Below are positions 54,015 to 63,431 of a stretch of DNA of 64,000 nucleotides, piece by piece. Every line of letters starts with the position of its first letter. Position 1 is the first letter of the stretch. The notes beneath the pieces were generated by a model. The model was not told the origin of the DNA. It made no database searches and saw nothing but the letters and a program-made list of their open reading frames with translations. The stretch covers positions 62,001-126,000 of the forward strand of contig NZ_WFLI01000009.1 in NCBI RefSeq assembly GCF_009208555.1, in the 5' to 3' direction. A program made the position numbers and the translations under genes. Origin of the DNA: Janthinobacterium violaceinigrum. GTDB taxonomy: Bacteria; Pseudomonadota; Gammaproteobacteria; Burkholderiales; Burkholderiaceae_D.

Positions 54015-55595
54015 TCAGGCGGGCTCCGTGATGCCCACGCAGTTGCGGCCGTTTTCCTTGGCCACGTACAGGGCCGCATCGGCAGCCAGCAGCACGGCAT
54101 CCGTGCTGCGCTCCCCGTGCCCGTGCGACGACGAGACCACGCCCAGCGAAACCGTGATGGCGCCCGCGCCGGGAATCACGGCGGTGGCCACCTTGGCGCG
54201 CAGGCGCTCGGCCACCTGCATGGCCACGTCGAGGTCGGCGTCGGGCAGCAGCATGATGAATTCATCGCCGCCATTGCGGCACAGCACGTCGGCATCGCGC
54301 GAGCAGGCGCGCATCAGCTGCGCCAGGCGCAGGATGACGTCGTCGCCCACGGCATGGCCCCAGCGGTCGTTGACTTGCTTGAAGTGATCGATATCGATGG
54401 CGATGACGGAAAACGGCCGCGCCTGCGCCTGCCAATCGTCCAGCGCCGCCGCCATGCCGCGCCGGTTCGACAGGCCGGTCAGCGGGTCCGTCTGCACGTC
54501 CGTCTTCAGCTTGCCGATCTTGGTCTGCAGCAGCGCCAGGCCCTTCAGCAGGGCTTTCTTGATCTGCGCCGCTTCCACATACCAGGAGCGGATGGCGGCG
54601 ATGTGCTCGGCCGTGCCGGGCGCGTCCATGCGCCGCGCGCCCTCGGCCAGCTGCACCAGGGGCCGCGAAATCAGGCTGGCCAGCCACCAGATGAATGGCA
54701 GGCTCAACAAGGCGATGGGCAGCGAGTGCCACACCGTATCGGCCATCAGCTGGTTCAGCGGGGCCAGGGTCATGGCCGTCGGCCGCTGCGCCACGATGCC
54801 CCAGCCCGTCGACGGCATGACGGCATAGCCGGCCAGCATGTCCACGCCCAGGCTGTTGTACATGCGCCGGTTGCCACCGCCCTGCTGCGCGATGATGGCG
54901 TCGATCACTTCATTGCGGCCCGCCAGGTCGCCCAGGCGGTCCGGGTCCGGGTGGTACAGCAGGCGCCGCTTCTGGTCCACCACGTACAGGTAGGAACCGT
55001 CGCGGTAATAATGCTGGCCCAGCATGGTGTACAGGATGTTTTTCTGTTTCAGGTAGATGCTGCCGCCCACATAACCGAGATAGCGGCCATCCTTGCCCAC
55101 GATGGGGTGCGAAATGAAGACCACCAGGTTGCCGGCCGACGAGACGTAGGGCTGCGTCACCAGCGGGCGCCGCTCGCGCAGCGCCTGCACGGCGCCGGCC
55201 GAATCGAGCGTGCGGTGCTTGAGGGCCAGCGTTTCCGGCGACACGCCCAGCACCTTGCCCTGGGCATCGACGATGAGCACGGAATTGAAGCTGTTCGTCT
55301 GCAGGCGCAGGCGCTGCGCCTCGCCCGTCAGCCAGGCGTCGTCGTCCATGCGCGACGGCAGGCCGCCCGCGCTGTAGGCCAGCTGCTGGCGCGCCGACTG
55401 CAGGAAATCCTCGGCCGTGCTGGCCAGCTTGCTCGCATACGCATGGTTTGCTTCCAGCGTGGTATCGATCAGCAGCTGGCGCTGCACGCTGTAGCTGGCA
55501 TAAAAGGTATTGGCCAGGGACACCAGGGCGCTGGCAAAGGCCACGAGCACGATCAAGCGGCGCAAATTCATGCGCAGAACAGGTTTAGTCCACAT
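54015..55595 (-). CDS. Membrane diguanylate cyclase with dCache sensor
   Basis: A 526-aa protein. TM1 (about 12-32), periplasmic double Cache (about 40-285; HPDPDRLGDLAGRNEV and MPSTGWGIVAQRPT), TM2 (about 290-315) and a GGDEF domain (about 370-520). The active motif is GGDEF, with an RxxD site (RDAD) five residues upstream. It makes cyclic di-GMP in response to an extracellular signal. Two starts are possible, 55595 (used) and 55571; neither has a convincing SD. Confidence 0.92.
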   Translation of the reverse strand: MWTKPVLRMNLRRLIVLVAFASALVSLANTFYASYSVQRQLLIDTTLEANHAYASKLASTAEDFLQSARQQLAYSAGGLPSRMDDDAWLTGEAQRLRLQTNSFNSVLIVDAQGKVLGVSPETLALKHRTLDSAGAVQALRERRPLVTQPYVSSAGNLVVFISHPIVGKDGRYLGYVGGSIYLKQKNILYTMLGQHYYRDGSYLYVVDQKRRLLYHPDPDRLGDLAGRNEVIDAIIAQQGGGNRRMYNSLGVDMLAGYAVMPSTGWGIVAQRPTAMTLAPLNQLMADTVWHSLPIALLSLPFIWWLASLISRPLVQLAEGARRMDAPGTAEHIAAIRSWYVEAAQIKKALLKGLALLQTKIGKLKTDVQTDPLTGLSNRRGMAAALDDWQAQARPFSVIAIDIDHFKQVNDRWGHAVGDDVILRLAQLMRACSRDADVLCRNGGDEFIMLLPDADLDVAMQVAERLRAKVATAVIPGAGAITVSLGVVSSSHGHGERSTDAVLLAADAALYVAKENGRNCVGITEPA

Positions 55596-55739
55596 GGAGT
55601 CGGCAAAAAATTGGGAAAGTATTGCGCTAAAGAAAGGGCGCATTATACCGAGACACCCGTGCCAATATTGAAATCTTGGCATCAATGGTCAAAGAATGTG
55701 TACAAGCGGCAACGCAGGGCGCTGCCGCCTTGACCTGCA

Positions 55740-56297
55740 TCAAGCGTGGATGGCGTGCTTCCTGACCCAGTCCACATAGCGCTGCATCCAGCCCTGGAAG
55801 AAGCCCAGGCTGGCCGGGCCGATGCCGCCATGCTCGTCGAACAAGCCTTCCTTGGCCTGGATAAACATTTCAGGCTGCCCCAGCAGCGGCACGTCCAGGT
55901 AGGCCAGCACATTGCGCAAATGCTGCTGTGCCAGGGCCGTGCCCGTGGCGCCCACGGAAACGCCGAGCACGGCGCCCGGCTTGCCGCCCCACACGCTCTG
56001 GCCGTACGGACGCGAGCCGTGGTCGAGGGCGTTTTTCAGCACGCCGGGAATCGAGCGGTTGTATTCGGGCGTCAGGAACAGCAAGGCTTGCGCGTCGGAA
56101 ATCTCCGTTTTCAGGCGCAGCACCTGCGCGGCCTGCGCGCCATCGTCGTCCTGGTTGTACAGCGGCAGGTCGCCGATTTCGATGTGCTTGAAGGAAAACT
56201 CGGGCGGCGCCAGCTTGACGAGCGCATCGGCCAGCTTGCGGTTGAAGGAATCCTTGCGCAGGCTGCCGACGATGATTGCAACGTTATATTGACTCAT
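55740..56297 (-). CDS. NADPH-dependent FMN reductase (ChrR/YieF family)
   Basis: A 185-aa flavodoxin-like oxidoreductase. FMN phosphate loop GSLRKDSFNRKLA (11-23) and the PEYNRSIPGVLKNALDHGSRP segment near 85 match ChrR/YieF, which reduce quinones and chromate. It probably works as a soluble quinone reductase against oxidative stress. Stands alone, 88 bases downstream of dadX in the same direction. Confidence 0.92.
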   Translation of the reverse strand: MSQYNVAIIVGSLRKDSFNRKLADALVKLAPPEFSFKHIEIGDLPLYNQDDDGAQAAQVLRLKTEISDAQALLFLTPEYNRSIPGVLKNALDHGSRPYGQSVWGGKPGAVLGVSVGATGTALAQQHLRNVLAYLDVPLLGQPEMFIQAKEGLFDEHGGIGPASLGFFQGWMQRYVDWVRKHAIHA

Positions 56298-56385
56298 AGA
56301 TATCCCCGATGATGGTGAAAAAATAGCCCTGGAGTGAACTTCACTGCAGGACTATCTTGCCACACAATCATCGGGTTTGCGCTGC

Positions 56386-57504
56386 TTAGCGTGCGCCGCC
56401 AGCCAGGCCTTGATACTCGCGGTAATAGCGCCCGCCCAGGTTGGTCAGCACCTCGTAGCCGATGGTATTGGCCATGGCCGCCACGGCGTCGACCGGGTGT
56501 TCGGCGCAGATCAGGTCGACCAGGCTGCCCGGCGCCACGCGTTCCTGCGCAATGGCGCTCACGTCGAGCGTGATGGAATCCATCGAGATGGCGCCGATCT
56601 GCGGCACTTTCACGCCGTCGACAATGGCCAGGCCCTGGTTGCTCATGCTGCGCAGCCAGCCATCGGCATAGCCGACGGACACGGTGGCCACCTGGCGCGG
56701 CTCGCTGGCCGTGTAGCGGCGGCTGTAGCCCACGTGGTCGCCGGCGGCAATCGTGCGCGTCTGCATGACCTTGCCTTGCAGGCGCACGACCGAGCGCAGG
56801 GGATTGGGCTCGCCGCCCTGCGGCGCGATGCCGTACAGGGCCGCGCCGGGGCGCACCAGGTCGAAATGGTAGTCGGGCGACAGGAAGATGCCCGAGGAAT
56901 TGGCCAGGCTGGCGCGGTACTGGGGCAAGCGGGCGCGGATGGCGACGAAACGGGCCAGCTGCTCGCGGTTCATGGGGTTGCTGCGCTCGTCGGCGCACGC
57001 CAGGTGGCTCATGATGTAGCGCACCTTGATGCCGTCGAGAAAGTGCTCATCGGCCAGCCAGCCATCGATTTCCTGCGGCGACAGGCCCATGCGCGACATG
57101 CCGCTGTCGACCTGCACGACGGCATTCAGGGTGGTGCCCAGCGCTTTTGCGTGGGCACGCCAGCCCGCCACCTGGGGCTCGCTGTTGAGCACTGGTGTCA
57201 GGCCATGGGCCGTGAATTCGCCTTCCGTGCCGACGGGCGGGCCGTGCAGCACGAAAATGTCCGCGTCCGGCGCCACGTGCGGGCGCAGGCTGATGCCCTC
57301 TTCCAGGTGGGCCACGAAGAAATGGCGGCACCCTTCTTCATACAGGGCCGCACCCACTTGCGCGGCACCGAGGCCATACGCGTCGGACTTCACCACGGCC
57401 GAGCAGGCGGCCGGATGCGCCTTGTCGCGCAGCAAGCGGTAGTTGGCGCGCACGGCATCCAGGTCCACCGTCAGGATGGCGCCGCTACGCTCTTTCAGAG
57501 GCAT
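56386..57504 (-). CDS. dadX: Alanine racemase, catabolic (DadX)
   Basis: A 372-aa PLP enzyme interconverting L- and D-alanine. The cofactor Lys39 is in VVKSDAYGLGA, catalytic Tyr in DHVGYSRRY; DLVRPGAALYG and AISMDS are also conserved. Its position 13 bases after dadA marks it as the catabolic isozyme, feeding D-alanine to DadA. The start at 57504 follows a G-rich SD; a start at 57516 would overlap dadA. Confidence 0.95.
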   Translation of the reverse strand: MPLKERSGAILTVDLDAVRANYRLLRDKAHPAACSAVVKSDAYGLGAAQVGAALYEEGCRHFFVAHLEEGISLRPHVAPDADIFVLHGPPVGTEGEFTAHGLTPVLNSEPQVAGWRAHAKALGTTLNAVVQVDSGMSRMGLSPQEIDGWLADEHFLDGIKVRYIMSHLACADERSNPMNREQLARFVAIRARLPQYRASLANSSGIFLSPDYHFDLVRPGAALYGIAPQGGEPNPLRSVVRLQGKVMQTRTIAAGDHVGYSRRYTASEPRQVATVSVGYADGWLRSMSNQGLAIVDGVKVPQIGAISMDSITLDVSAIAQERVAPGSLVDLICAEHPVDAVAAMANTIGYEVLTNLGGRYYREYQGLAGGAR

Positions 57505-57517
57505 GCTGGCCCCCATC

Positions 57518-58807
57518 TCAAGCCACCGCGTGTTGCAGTTTGCCATTGCCCTGCGCGCCGCTGTAGCGGCTGACGGACAGGTCGTCGGCCAGGATGGCGG
57601 GCTTTTTCGACGACATCAGGTCGGCCAGCAATTGCGCGGAACCGCAGGACATGGTCCAGCCCAGGGTGCCGTGGCCCGTGTTGAGGAACAGGTTGCGCAG
57701 CGGCGTGCGGCCGACGATCGGCGTGCCGTCCGGCGTCATCGGGCGCAAGCCCGTCCAGAAGGTGGCCTCGGCCGTGTTGCCGCCGCCGGGGAACAGGTCG
57801 TTGACGACCATTTCCAGCGTTTCGCGGCGGCGCGGGTTCAGGTTCAGGTTGTAGCCGGCGATTTCCGCCATGCCGCCCACGCGGATGCGGTCGTCGAAAC
57901 GGGTCACGGCGATCTTGTACGTTTCATCGAGGATGGTCGACACTGGCGCCTTGGCCGCGTTGACGATAGGCACGGTGATCGAATAGCCTTTCAGCGGGTA
58001 CACGGGGATGTCGAGCAGCGGCTTCATGAAGCCCGTCGAGTAGGAGCCGAGCGCCACCACATAGGAATCGGCCTTGACGATTTCCGCGCCGCATTGCACG
58101 CCGGCGATTTCATCGCCCTGCGTCAGCAATGCATCGATGGAGACCCCATAGCGGAACTTCACGCCCAGCGCCACGGCCATTTCGGACAGGCGCGTGGTAA
58201 ACAACTGGCAATCGCCCGTTTCATCGTTGGGCAGGCGCAAGCCGCCGAACAGCTTATCCTTGACCGCTTCGAGCGCCGGTTCCGCGCGCGACAGCTCGTC
58301 GCGCTGCAGCACTTCATATGGCACGCCCGCGTCCTTCAACACTTCGATATCCTTGGCGGCATCGTTGTATTGCTTTTCGGTGCGGAACAATTGCATCGTG
58401 CCTTGCTGGCGGCCCTCATAGGTGATGCCTGCCTCGGCGCGCAGCACCTTGAAGCAGTCGCGGCTGTACTCGGCCAGGCGCACCATGCGTTCCTTGTTCA
58501 CGGCATACGCTTCCGGTGTGCAATTACGCAACATCTGCCACATCCATTTGAGCTGGGCGGCGCTGCCGTCGAGCGAGATGGCCAGGGGCGCGTGACGCTG
58601 CATCATCCACTTCACGGCTTTCAGCGGAATGCCGGGCGCAGCCCACGGCGAAGCGTAGCCGGGCGAGATCTGCCCCGCATTCGCGAAGCTGGTTTCCAGT
58701 GCCGGGCCCGGCTGGCGGTCGATGACGGTCACCTCATGTCCTGCCTTGGCCAGATAGTAAGCACTGGTGACGCCGATGACGCCGCTACCCAGAATCACAA
58801 TACGCAT
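57518..58807 (-). CDS. dadA: D-amino acid dehydrogenase small subunit (DadA)
   Basis: A 429-aa FAD enzyme oxidising D-alanine to pyruvate and ammonia with electrons passed to the respiratory chain. FAD motif GSGVIG at 7-12, [21 protein letters not shown], and the C-terminal [14 protein letters not shown] / [15 protein letters not shown] pattern are those of DadA. First gene of dadA-dadX and divergent from lrp across 104 bases. Confidence 0.97.
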   Translation of the reverse strand: MRIVILGSGVIGVTSAYYLAKAGHEVTVIDRQPGPALETSFANAGQISPGYASPWAAPGIPLKAVKWMMQRHAPLAISLDGSAAQLKWMWQMLRNCTPEAYAVNKERMVRLAEYSRDCFKVLRAEAGITYEGRQQGTMQLFRTEKQYNDAAKDIEVLKDAGVPYEVLQRDELSRAEPALEAVKDKLFGGLRLPNDETGDCQLFTTRLSEMAVALGVKFRYGVSIDALLTQGDEIAGVQCGAEIVKADSYVVALGSYSTGFMKPLLDIPVYPLKGYSITVPIVNAAKAPVSTILDETYKIAVTRFDDRIRVGGMAEIAGYNLNLNPRRRETLEMVVNDLFPGGGNTAEATFWTGLRPMTPDGTPIVGRTPLRNLFLNTGHGTLGWTMSCGSAQLLADLMSSKKPAILADDLSVSRYSGAQGNGKLQHAVA

Positions 58808-58911
58808 AGTTTCCTCAATTATATTTATGGCTAGTGCCAGATTAACCGCTATCATATTGGGAAAGAGCCAGTATTTGTTCACGTATAAATCGAGATATTC
58901 AGCAATAAATC
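58808..58911. promoter_or_regulatory. Divergent dadA/lrp control region
   Basis: A 104-base AT-rich gap between divergent starts. AT-rich tracts such as ATTATATTTAT near 58817 and CAATAAATC before lrp fit binding of an Lrp-type regulator, but no clean consensus site is visible. Confidence 0.5.
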
Positions 58912-59412
58912 ATGAGAATCCTTAAAGAATCGGCACGTGGCCTCGACAAGCTGGACCGCCACATCCTGCGCATCCTGCAACAGGATGGCCGCATCTCGAT
59001 GAAAGACCTGGGCGAACAGGTGGGCCTGTCCATCACGCCCTGCATCGAACGGGTCAAGCGCATGGAGCGCGATGGCGTCATCACGGGCTACCACGCCAAG
59101 GTGAACCCGGCCGCGCTGGGCGCCAAGCTGCTCGTCTTTGTGGAGATTACGCTCAATCAAAAATCCGCGTCTGCCTTCGAGCAATTCCGCCGCGAAGTGC
59201 TGCAGATACCCGAGGTGCAGGAATGCCACCTGGTGTCGGGCGACTTCGATTACCTGATCAAGGCCCGCATCCATGAAATGGCCGAGTACCGCAAGCTGCT
59301 GGGCGACATGCTGCTGCAGCTGCCCGGTGCCGCGCAATCGAAAAGCTATGTGGTGATGGAAGAAATCAAGGAAACCCTGGCGCTGTCGACCGACGTCTTG
59401 CAGAACCGGTAA
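58912..59412 (+). CDS. Lrp/AsnC family regulator (DadR-like)
   Basis: A 166-aa leucine-responsive-type regulator: HTH about 12-60 (LDRHILRILQQDGRISMKDLGE, QVGLSITPCIERVKRM) and an AsnC ligand domain about 72-155 with the VQECHLVSGDFDYLI pattern. Divergent next to dadAX, where the homologue (DadR/Lrp) activates alanine catabolism in response to alanine. Confidence 0.95.
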   Translation: MRILKESARGLDKLDRHILRILQQDGRISMKDLGEQVGLSITPCIERVKRMERDGVITGYHAKVNPAALGAKLLVFVEITLNQKSASAFEQFRREVLQIPEVQECHLVSGDFDYLIKARIHEMAEYRKLLGDMLLQLPGAAQSKSYVVMEEIKETLALSTDVLQNR

Positions 59413-59560
59413 AAGTACCGGTTGCCGCTACCGACGGCACCGTTTTATGCGCCTTTGTATAATCTTGTAGCACATTCGCAGCGACACAAGCACACTCCTG
59501 CCATGACATCACGCCCGTCCCCTCTGAGATTGGAAGCAGTGATGCACACTGGGAGTCCAT

Positions 59561-59908
59561 ATGAACACATTGATAAAACTGGCAGCTTCCTGCCTCGCGG
59601 GCCTGGCCGTGGCCATGTGCACCGCCAGTGAATACAAGGTCAACCGCGCGCCGGACAATGGCGCCATCTATCAGAACATCAAGGTGGGCAAGACCACCCG
59701 CCTCGACCTCGACGCGGCCCTGGGCAACGCCACCGTCGTCAGCTTCGATCCCGGCTATGAAGTCTGGGTCTACAAGAACCAGCTGAAAACGCCCAGCGTG
59801 ACGCGCCTGATCCCTCTGCTGGGCGAAAAAGGCACGCGCGAAGTGGCCGTCATGTTCGACCAGGCGGGCATCGTCAAGAAATTCCGGATACACGAGCCGC
59901 GCAAGTAG
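59561..59908 (+). CDS. Small secreted protein, BamE/SmpA-like
   Basis: A 115-aa protein. N-terminal hydrophobic signal ending LAVAMC; Met before Cys makes a true lipobox doubtful. The mature part (IKVGKTTRLDLDAALG, then GYEVWVYK and VAVMFDQAGIVKKFRI) has the layout of the SmpA/OmlA fold: a G-x-T/S-x-x-D helix followed by a three-strand sheet. Function unknown. Confidence 0.78.
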   Translation: MNTLIKLAASCLAGLAVAMCTASEYKVNRAPDNGAIYQNIKVGKTTRLDLDAALGNATVVSFDPGYEVWVYKNQLKTPSVTRLIPLLGEKGTREVAVMFDQAGIVKKFRIHEPRK

Positions 59909-60026
59909 GCATGAATCGGCGCAGGCCGCGCCAGTGTGCGCCAGTGAACGGCCGCCGCCAGCCAGATGGCTATACTGTCTGCTGGCTACCGCCGCCCACC
60001 GCCCACTTATTCAGCAAGGAGTTTCC

Positions 60027-60593
60027 ATGCGCCTGCCCCTGATCGCTCCGAAAGACCTGACACAAGAACAAAAGCCGCTGTACGACGATATGCGCAAAGG
60101 CATCACCAGCAATTTCAACGATTTCATCGCCGTGCGCGAAGACGGCGCCCTGATGGGGCCATGGAATCCGTGGCTGCACGAACCGGCCATCGGCAAGGCC
60201 ATCTGGGACCTGACCCTGGCCATGACGGCCAACGCCACCTTGCCCGACAATGTGCGCCAGATTGCCATCCTCGTGGTAGGCGCGCGCTACAACGCGGCCT
60301 ATGAAATCTACGCCCACATCGCCGTCGCGGAGCGCGAAGGCATGCCGGCCGAGCGCCTGGCCACGCTGGTGGCCGACGTCAAGCCCGCCGACCTGGATTC
60401 GCACGAGAGCATAGCCTACGACCTGGCCTATGCGCTCAGCCGCGGCGGCACCCTGCCCGAGCCGGTGTACCGGCTGGCGCTGGCCACGTTCGGCCAGCAC
60501 GGCACCAACGAACTGATCTACCTGGTGGGCCTGTACGCGCTCGTCTCGACCACCTTGAACGGCTACAACGTGCCGGTACCGGAACGCGACTGA
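60027..60593 (+). CDS. Carboxymuconolactone decarboxylase family protein
   Basis: A 188-aa helical protein with the CMD pattern: LPDNVRQIAILVVGARYNAAYEIYAHIAVAE-like region in which the usual CxxC of AhpD types is absent and a YEIYAH motif is kept. It may act as a decarboxylase or peroxide-related enzyme; substrate unknown. SD AAGGAG precedes the ATG. Confidence 0.88.
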   Translation: MRLPLIAPKDLTQEQKPLYDDMRKGITSNFNDFIAVREDGALMGPWNPWLHEPAIGKAIWDLTLAMTANATLPDNVRQIAILVVGARYNAAYEIYAHIAVAEREGMPAERLATLVADVKPADLDSHESIAYDLAYALSRGGTLPEPVYRLALATFGQHGTNELIYLVGLYALVSTTLNGYNVPVPERD

Positions 60594-60615
60594 AGAACCT
60601 GGCCGGTGCCGCGCC

Positions 60616-61563
60616 CTATGCGATCCGGGCCGCCGCCGCGCTGGCCGCCCGCTGCGGCCGGTGCGCCACCGCGCATGCCAGCACGCCCGCCAGCAACAGG
60701 GCCGTCGCCGCAGCTTCCGCCGCGGTGGGCCAGCGCCGCTCCCACGCATAGCCGTACACCAGGGCAAACAGGAATTCAAAGACAATCATCTGCCCCATCA
60801 AGGTCAGCGGCAGCACGCGGCTGGCGTAGTTCCACAAGCCATTGCCGACGACTGAACACAGCAGCGCCACGCCCGTGACGAGGCCGGCAAACTGCAGCCA
60901 TGCCGTGCCGCCATGCGCGGCCGGAGCGGCAAGCGCGACGGGAATCGCCAGCAGCAAGGCGGCGGCGCCCGTCACCACGCCCGTCAGCAGATTCCACTCC
61001 TGCGCCGACACCGCGCGCAAGCGCCCCAGCCAGCGGCTATTGCCGACGGCATACACCGTCCACGACAGCAGCGCCGCCAGCGCGCACAACAGTCCCAGCA
61101 GCGATGCATGGCCGGGATGCGCAAGCGACTGCCAGCTGATGCACAGCAAGCCGGCACCGCTGAGCACCAGCGAAGGGAGCAGCTTGCGCAGCGGCACGGC
61201 ATCGCGGTCGCGGCTGCCGACCACGGTGACGACCAGCGGCAGCAGGCCGATCACCATCGACGTCATGGCCACCCCGCCCGTCTGCACGGCGCTGGCCAGC
61301 AGCACGTAATAGATGATATTGCCGGTCAGGCTGAGCCAGATCAAGCCCCGCCATTCGCGCCAGCCCAGGCTGCGCAGCAGGCGCCGCCACGACGGCGCCA
61401 CCAGCACGGCCGCGATCAGGCCGTAGGCCAGGTAGCGGCCCACCGACAGTTCCAGCGGCTGGAACGCGGGCAGCAGCGCCGGCGCCAGGAACACCAGCCC
61501 CCACAGCGCGCCCGCAGCGATGCCGGCCAGCATGCCCAGCCGGGTCATATTCTTTTGCAACAT
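60616..61563 (-). CDS. EamA/DMT family exporter
   Basis: A 315-aa inner-membrane protein with about ten hydrophobic segments in two EamA halves (about 10-140 and 155-290). Drug/metabolite transporter superfamily; cargo likely an amino acid or metabolite, not identifiable. The start at 61563 has SD AGGAG at the right distance. The AraC-type regulator gene lies 58 bases upstream in the same direction and may control it. Confidence 0.9.
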   Translation of the reverse strand: MLQKNMTRLGMLAGIAAGALWGLVFLAPALLPAFQPLELSVGRYLAYGLIAAVLVAPSWRRLLRSLGWREWRGLIWLSLTGNIIYYVLLASAVQTGGVAMTSMVIGLLPLVVTVVGSRDRDAVPLRKLLPSLVLSGAGLLCISWQSLAHPGHASLLGLLCALAALLSWTVYAVGNSRWLGRLRAVSAQEWNLLTGVVTGAAALLLAIPVALAAPAAHGGTAWLQFAGLVTGVALLCSVVGNGLWNYASRVLPLTLMGQMIVFEFLFALVYGYAWERRWPTAAEAAATALLLAGVLACAVAHRPQRAASAAAARIA

Positions 61564-61621
61564 AGTCAATCTCCTGAAAAGGAGATTGTGGCCGCTGGGG
61601 CGCGCCCGTTCTTGGCGCCAT

Positions 61622-62386
61622 CTACTGCGTTTTTGACCTGTTCTCGCGACGTTGGCGCCGGTAGGCGGCCGGCGTGGCGTCGATGCTGTCGCGCATGGCC
61701 CGCGTCAGCGCGCTCTGCTCGGAAAAGCCGGCCGCCAGGGCAATCTCGGCAATGCTGACATCGCTTCCGGCGAGCAAGTCGCAGGCCCGCCTTATCCGCT
61801 GCTGTTGCAGCCAGGCATGCGGGCTCGTATCCATTTCTTCGCGGAACAGTGCATGCAGGCGGCTGACGCTGAGGTTGGCAAAGCGCGCCATCGATAGCGT
61901 CGACCAGGGCAAGCCAGGCTCGGCCTGCACGCGCGCCAGCAGCGCAGCCAGCCGCGAGCGGACCTGCGGCGGGGTCTGCAGCAAGGTGTCGAGCAGCAGC
62001 GGTGTCCAGCCGTGGATGACGGCTGGCGTCAGCGCCTGCTGCCCCTCCATGATGCCCAGGTATTCGATCAGCTTGCGGGCGCCCGGCCCCAGCGCCGCAT
62101 ACGGCCGCTCCAGCAAACGCCCCCAGCTGCCCTGCTCCACGGCCGCCGCATCCACGTCAACGATGATCGAGTGGTTGGCCACCCGGCTATGCTGGGCGTG
62201 CCAGGTATTGGCCGGGATCACCACGCCCTGTTGCGCGTCCACCTTGCCCTGCTTGCCGTCGATCTCCAGCAGCAGCTGGCCGTGCAGGGGCAGCACCAGC
62301 TGCACGAAGTCATGCCGGTTCGGCGCGCCGATTTCCGCGTAGCTACGAAAGCTGAGGTCGAAGGCAGGATGGGGTGTGCTGGACAT
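61622..62386 (-). CDS. AraC family transcriptional regulator
   Basis: A 254-aa regulator: small N-terminal cupin (about 10-95, HDFVQLVLPLHGQLLLEIDG and NTWHAQHSR) and C-terminal HTH_18 (about 155-250, LSVSRLHALFREEMDTSP and VSIAEIALAAGFSEQSAL). Members with this N-terminus often control an adjacent exporter; the EamA gene follows directly. Confidence 0.92.
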   Translation of the reverse strand: MSSTPHPAFDLSFRSYAEIGAPNRHDFVQLVLPLHGQLLLEIDGKQGKVDAQQGVVIPANTWHAQHSRVANHSIIVDVDAAAVEQGSWGRLLERPYAALGPGARKLIEYLGIMEGQQALTPAVIHGWTPLLLDTLLQTPPQVRSRLAALLARVQAEPGLPWSTLSMARFANLSVSRLHALFREEMDTSPHAWLQQQRIRRACDLLAGSDVSIAEIALAAGFSEQSALTRAMRDSIDATPAAYRRQRRENRSKTQ

Positions 62387-62540
62387 GGGGACCGGCCTGG
62401 GCGAAGAAGCAATTATTTTATCAGCACGGCGATTGTCAGCACGGCAATGCCTCAGGCCTGGCGCGCCGCCCCGCGCTCCGACGGTGCGCGCCAAGGGCGC
62501 CCGCTTGCTCTACACTGGCGTTTTATCCTCTGCCACTTCC

Positions 62541-63431
62541 ATGCTACTACCTGCACAACTCGCCCACATCTCGGTGGAACAAGACTGGCAACACAGCGCA
62601 CCCTACCCGCCCCTCGGCTTCAATCCCTTCGTCGAAGGCGCGCTGGGCAATGGCGATACCTACGGCCTGTACTGGCCCATCGGCCGCGAAGCAAGCGAAC
62701 CCATCGTCGTCGAAACGTGGCATGACGAATGGCGTTTGCAGCCGAACTTTTCCAGCCTGGCCGCTTTCCTGCGCGCCCATGCGGCAGCCGGCGACGCAGA
62801 AGACGGAGACGAAGAAGACGAAGAAGGCTACGTGGCGCTGCCCACCTTGGCCGACGACCCCGCCTCGCCGCGCGCCGCCTTCCTGGCGGCCAGGGAATCG
62901 ATTGCCCAGCAAAACCCCGCGGCCGCCATCGCCTTGCTGGAAGCGGCGCTGGCCCTCCTGCCCGAATACACGGATGCGCTGGCGCTGCTGCACGGCCAGT
63001 ATGTGCGCGCGGGAAGAACCGATGAGGCGGTCAGGGTGGCGATCCAGTCCATCATCTCGCCGCCCTCGTTCGGCGGCCCGCCCTTGAAAGCCTTGCAATG
63101 GCTGCGCACGCAGCCGGTACCGCAGAATGAACGCGACCCGATCTGGCACGCCTGCGGGCAGCTGTCGTTCAACTTCGGCGGCAGCAAGGAAAATGCGGAC
63201 TACCCCGTGCTGCTCGCCGCTATCGACACGTATCTTGAGCAAGGCAATTACCGCTGCGCCTCGACCCTGATGCAAACCTATGCTGAACTGATGAGCGCGG
63301 AAACCGTGTCCTTCCAGGAACGCCACGCCTTCGATCCGGCCGCCTTCATTGCGCGGCAGCTCGCCGTCAGCGCCGCGCTGCCGCAGGGCAGCCGCGACCC
63401 GGCAAGGCTATGGTCAAACGGCCTGGCTTAG
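62541..63431 (+). CDS. SMI1/KNR4-like protein with TPR-type helical segment
   Basis: A 296-aa soluble protein. The first 75 residues (GALGNGDTYGLYWPIGRE, VETWHDEWRLQPNFSSLAAFL) fit the SUKH fold. An acidic linker (about 80-92) precedes helices with a TPR-like pattern (PAAAIALLEAALALLPEYTDALALL) and a C-terminal helical region. Function unknown. The 3' end overlaps the convergent regulator gene by 18 bases. Confidence 0.78.
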   Translation: MLLPAQLAHISVEQDWQHSAPYPPLGFNPFVEGALGNGDTYGLYWPIGREASEPIVVETWHDEWRLQPNFSSLAAFLRAHAAAGDAEDGDEEDEEGYVALPTLADDPASPRAAFLAARESIAQQNPAAAIALLEAALALLPEYTDALALLHGQYVRAGRTDEAVRVAIQSIISPPSFGGPPLKALQWLRTQPVPQNERDPIWHACGQLSFNFGGSKENADYPVLLAAIDTYLEQGNYRCASTLMQTYAELMSAETVSFQERHAFDPAAFIARQLAVSAALPQGSRDPARLWSNGLA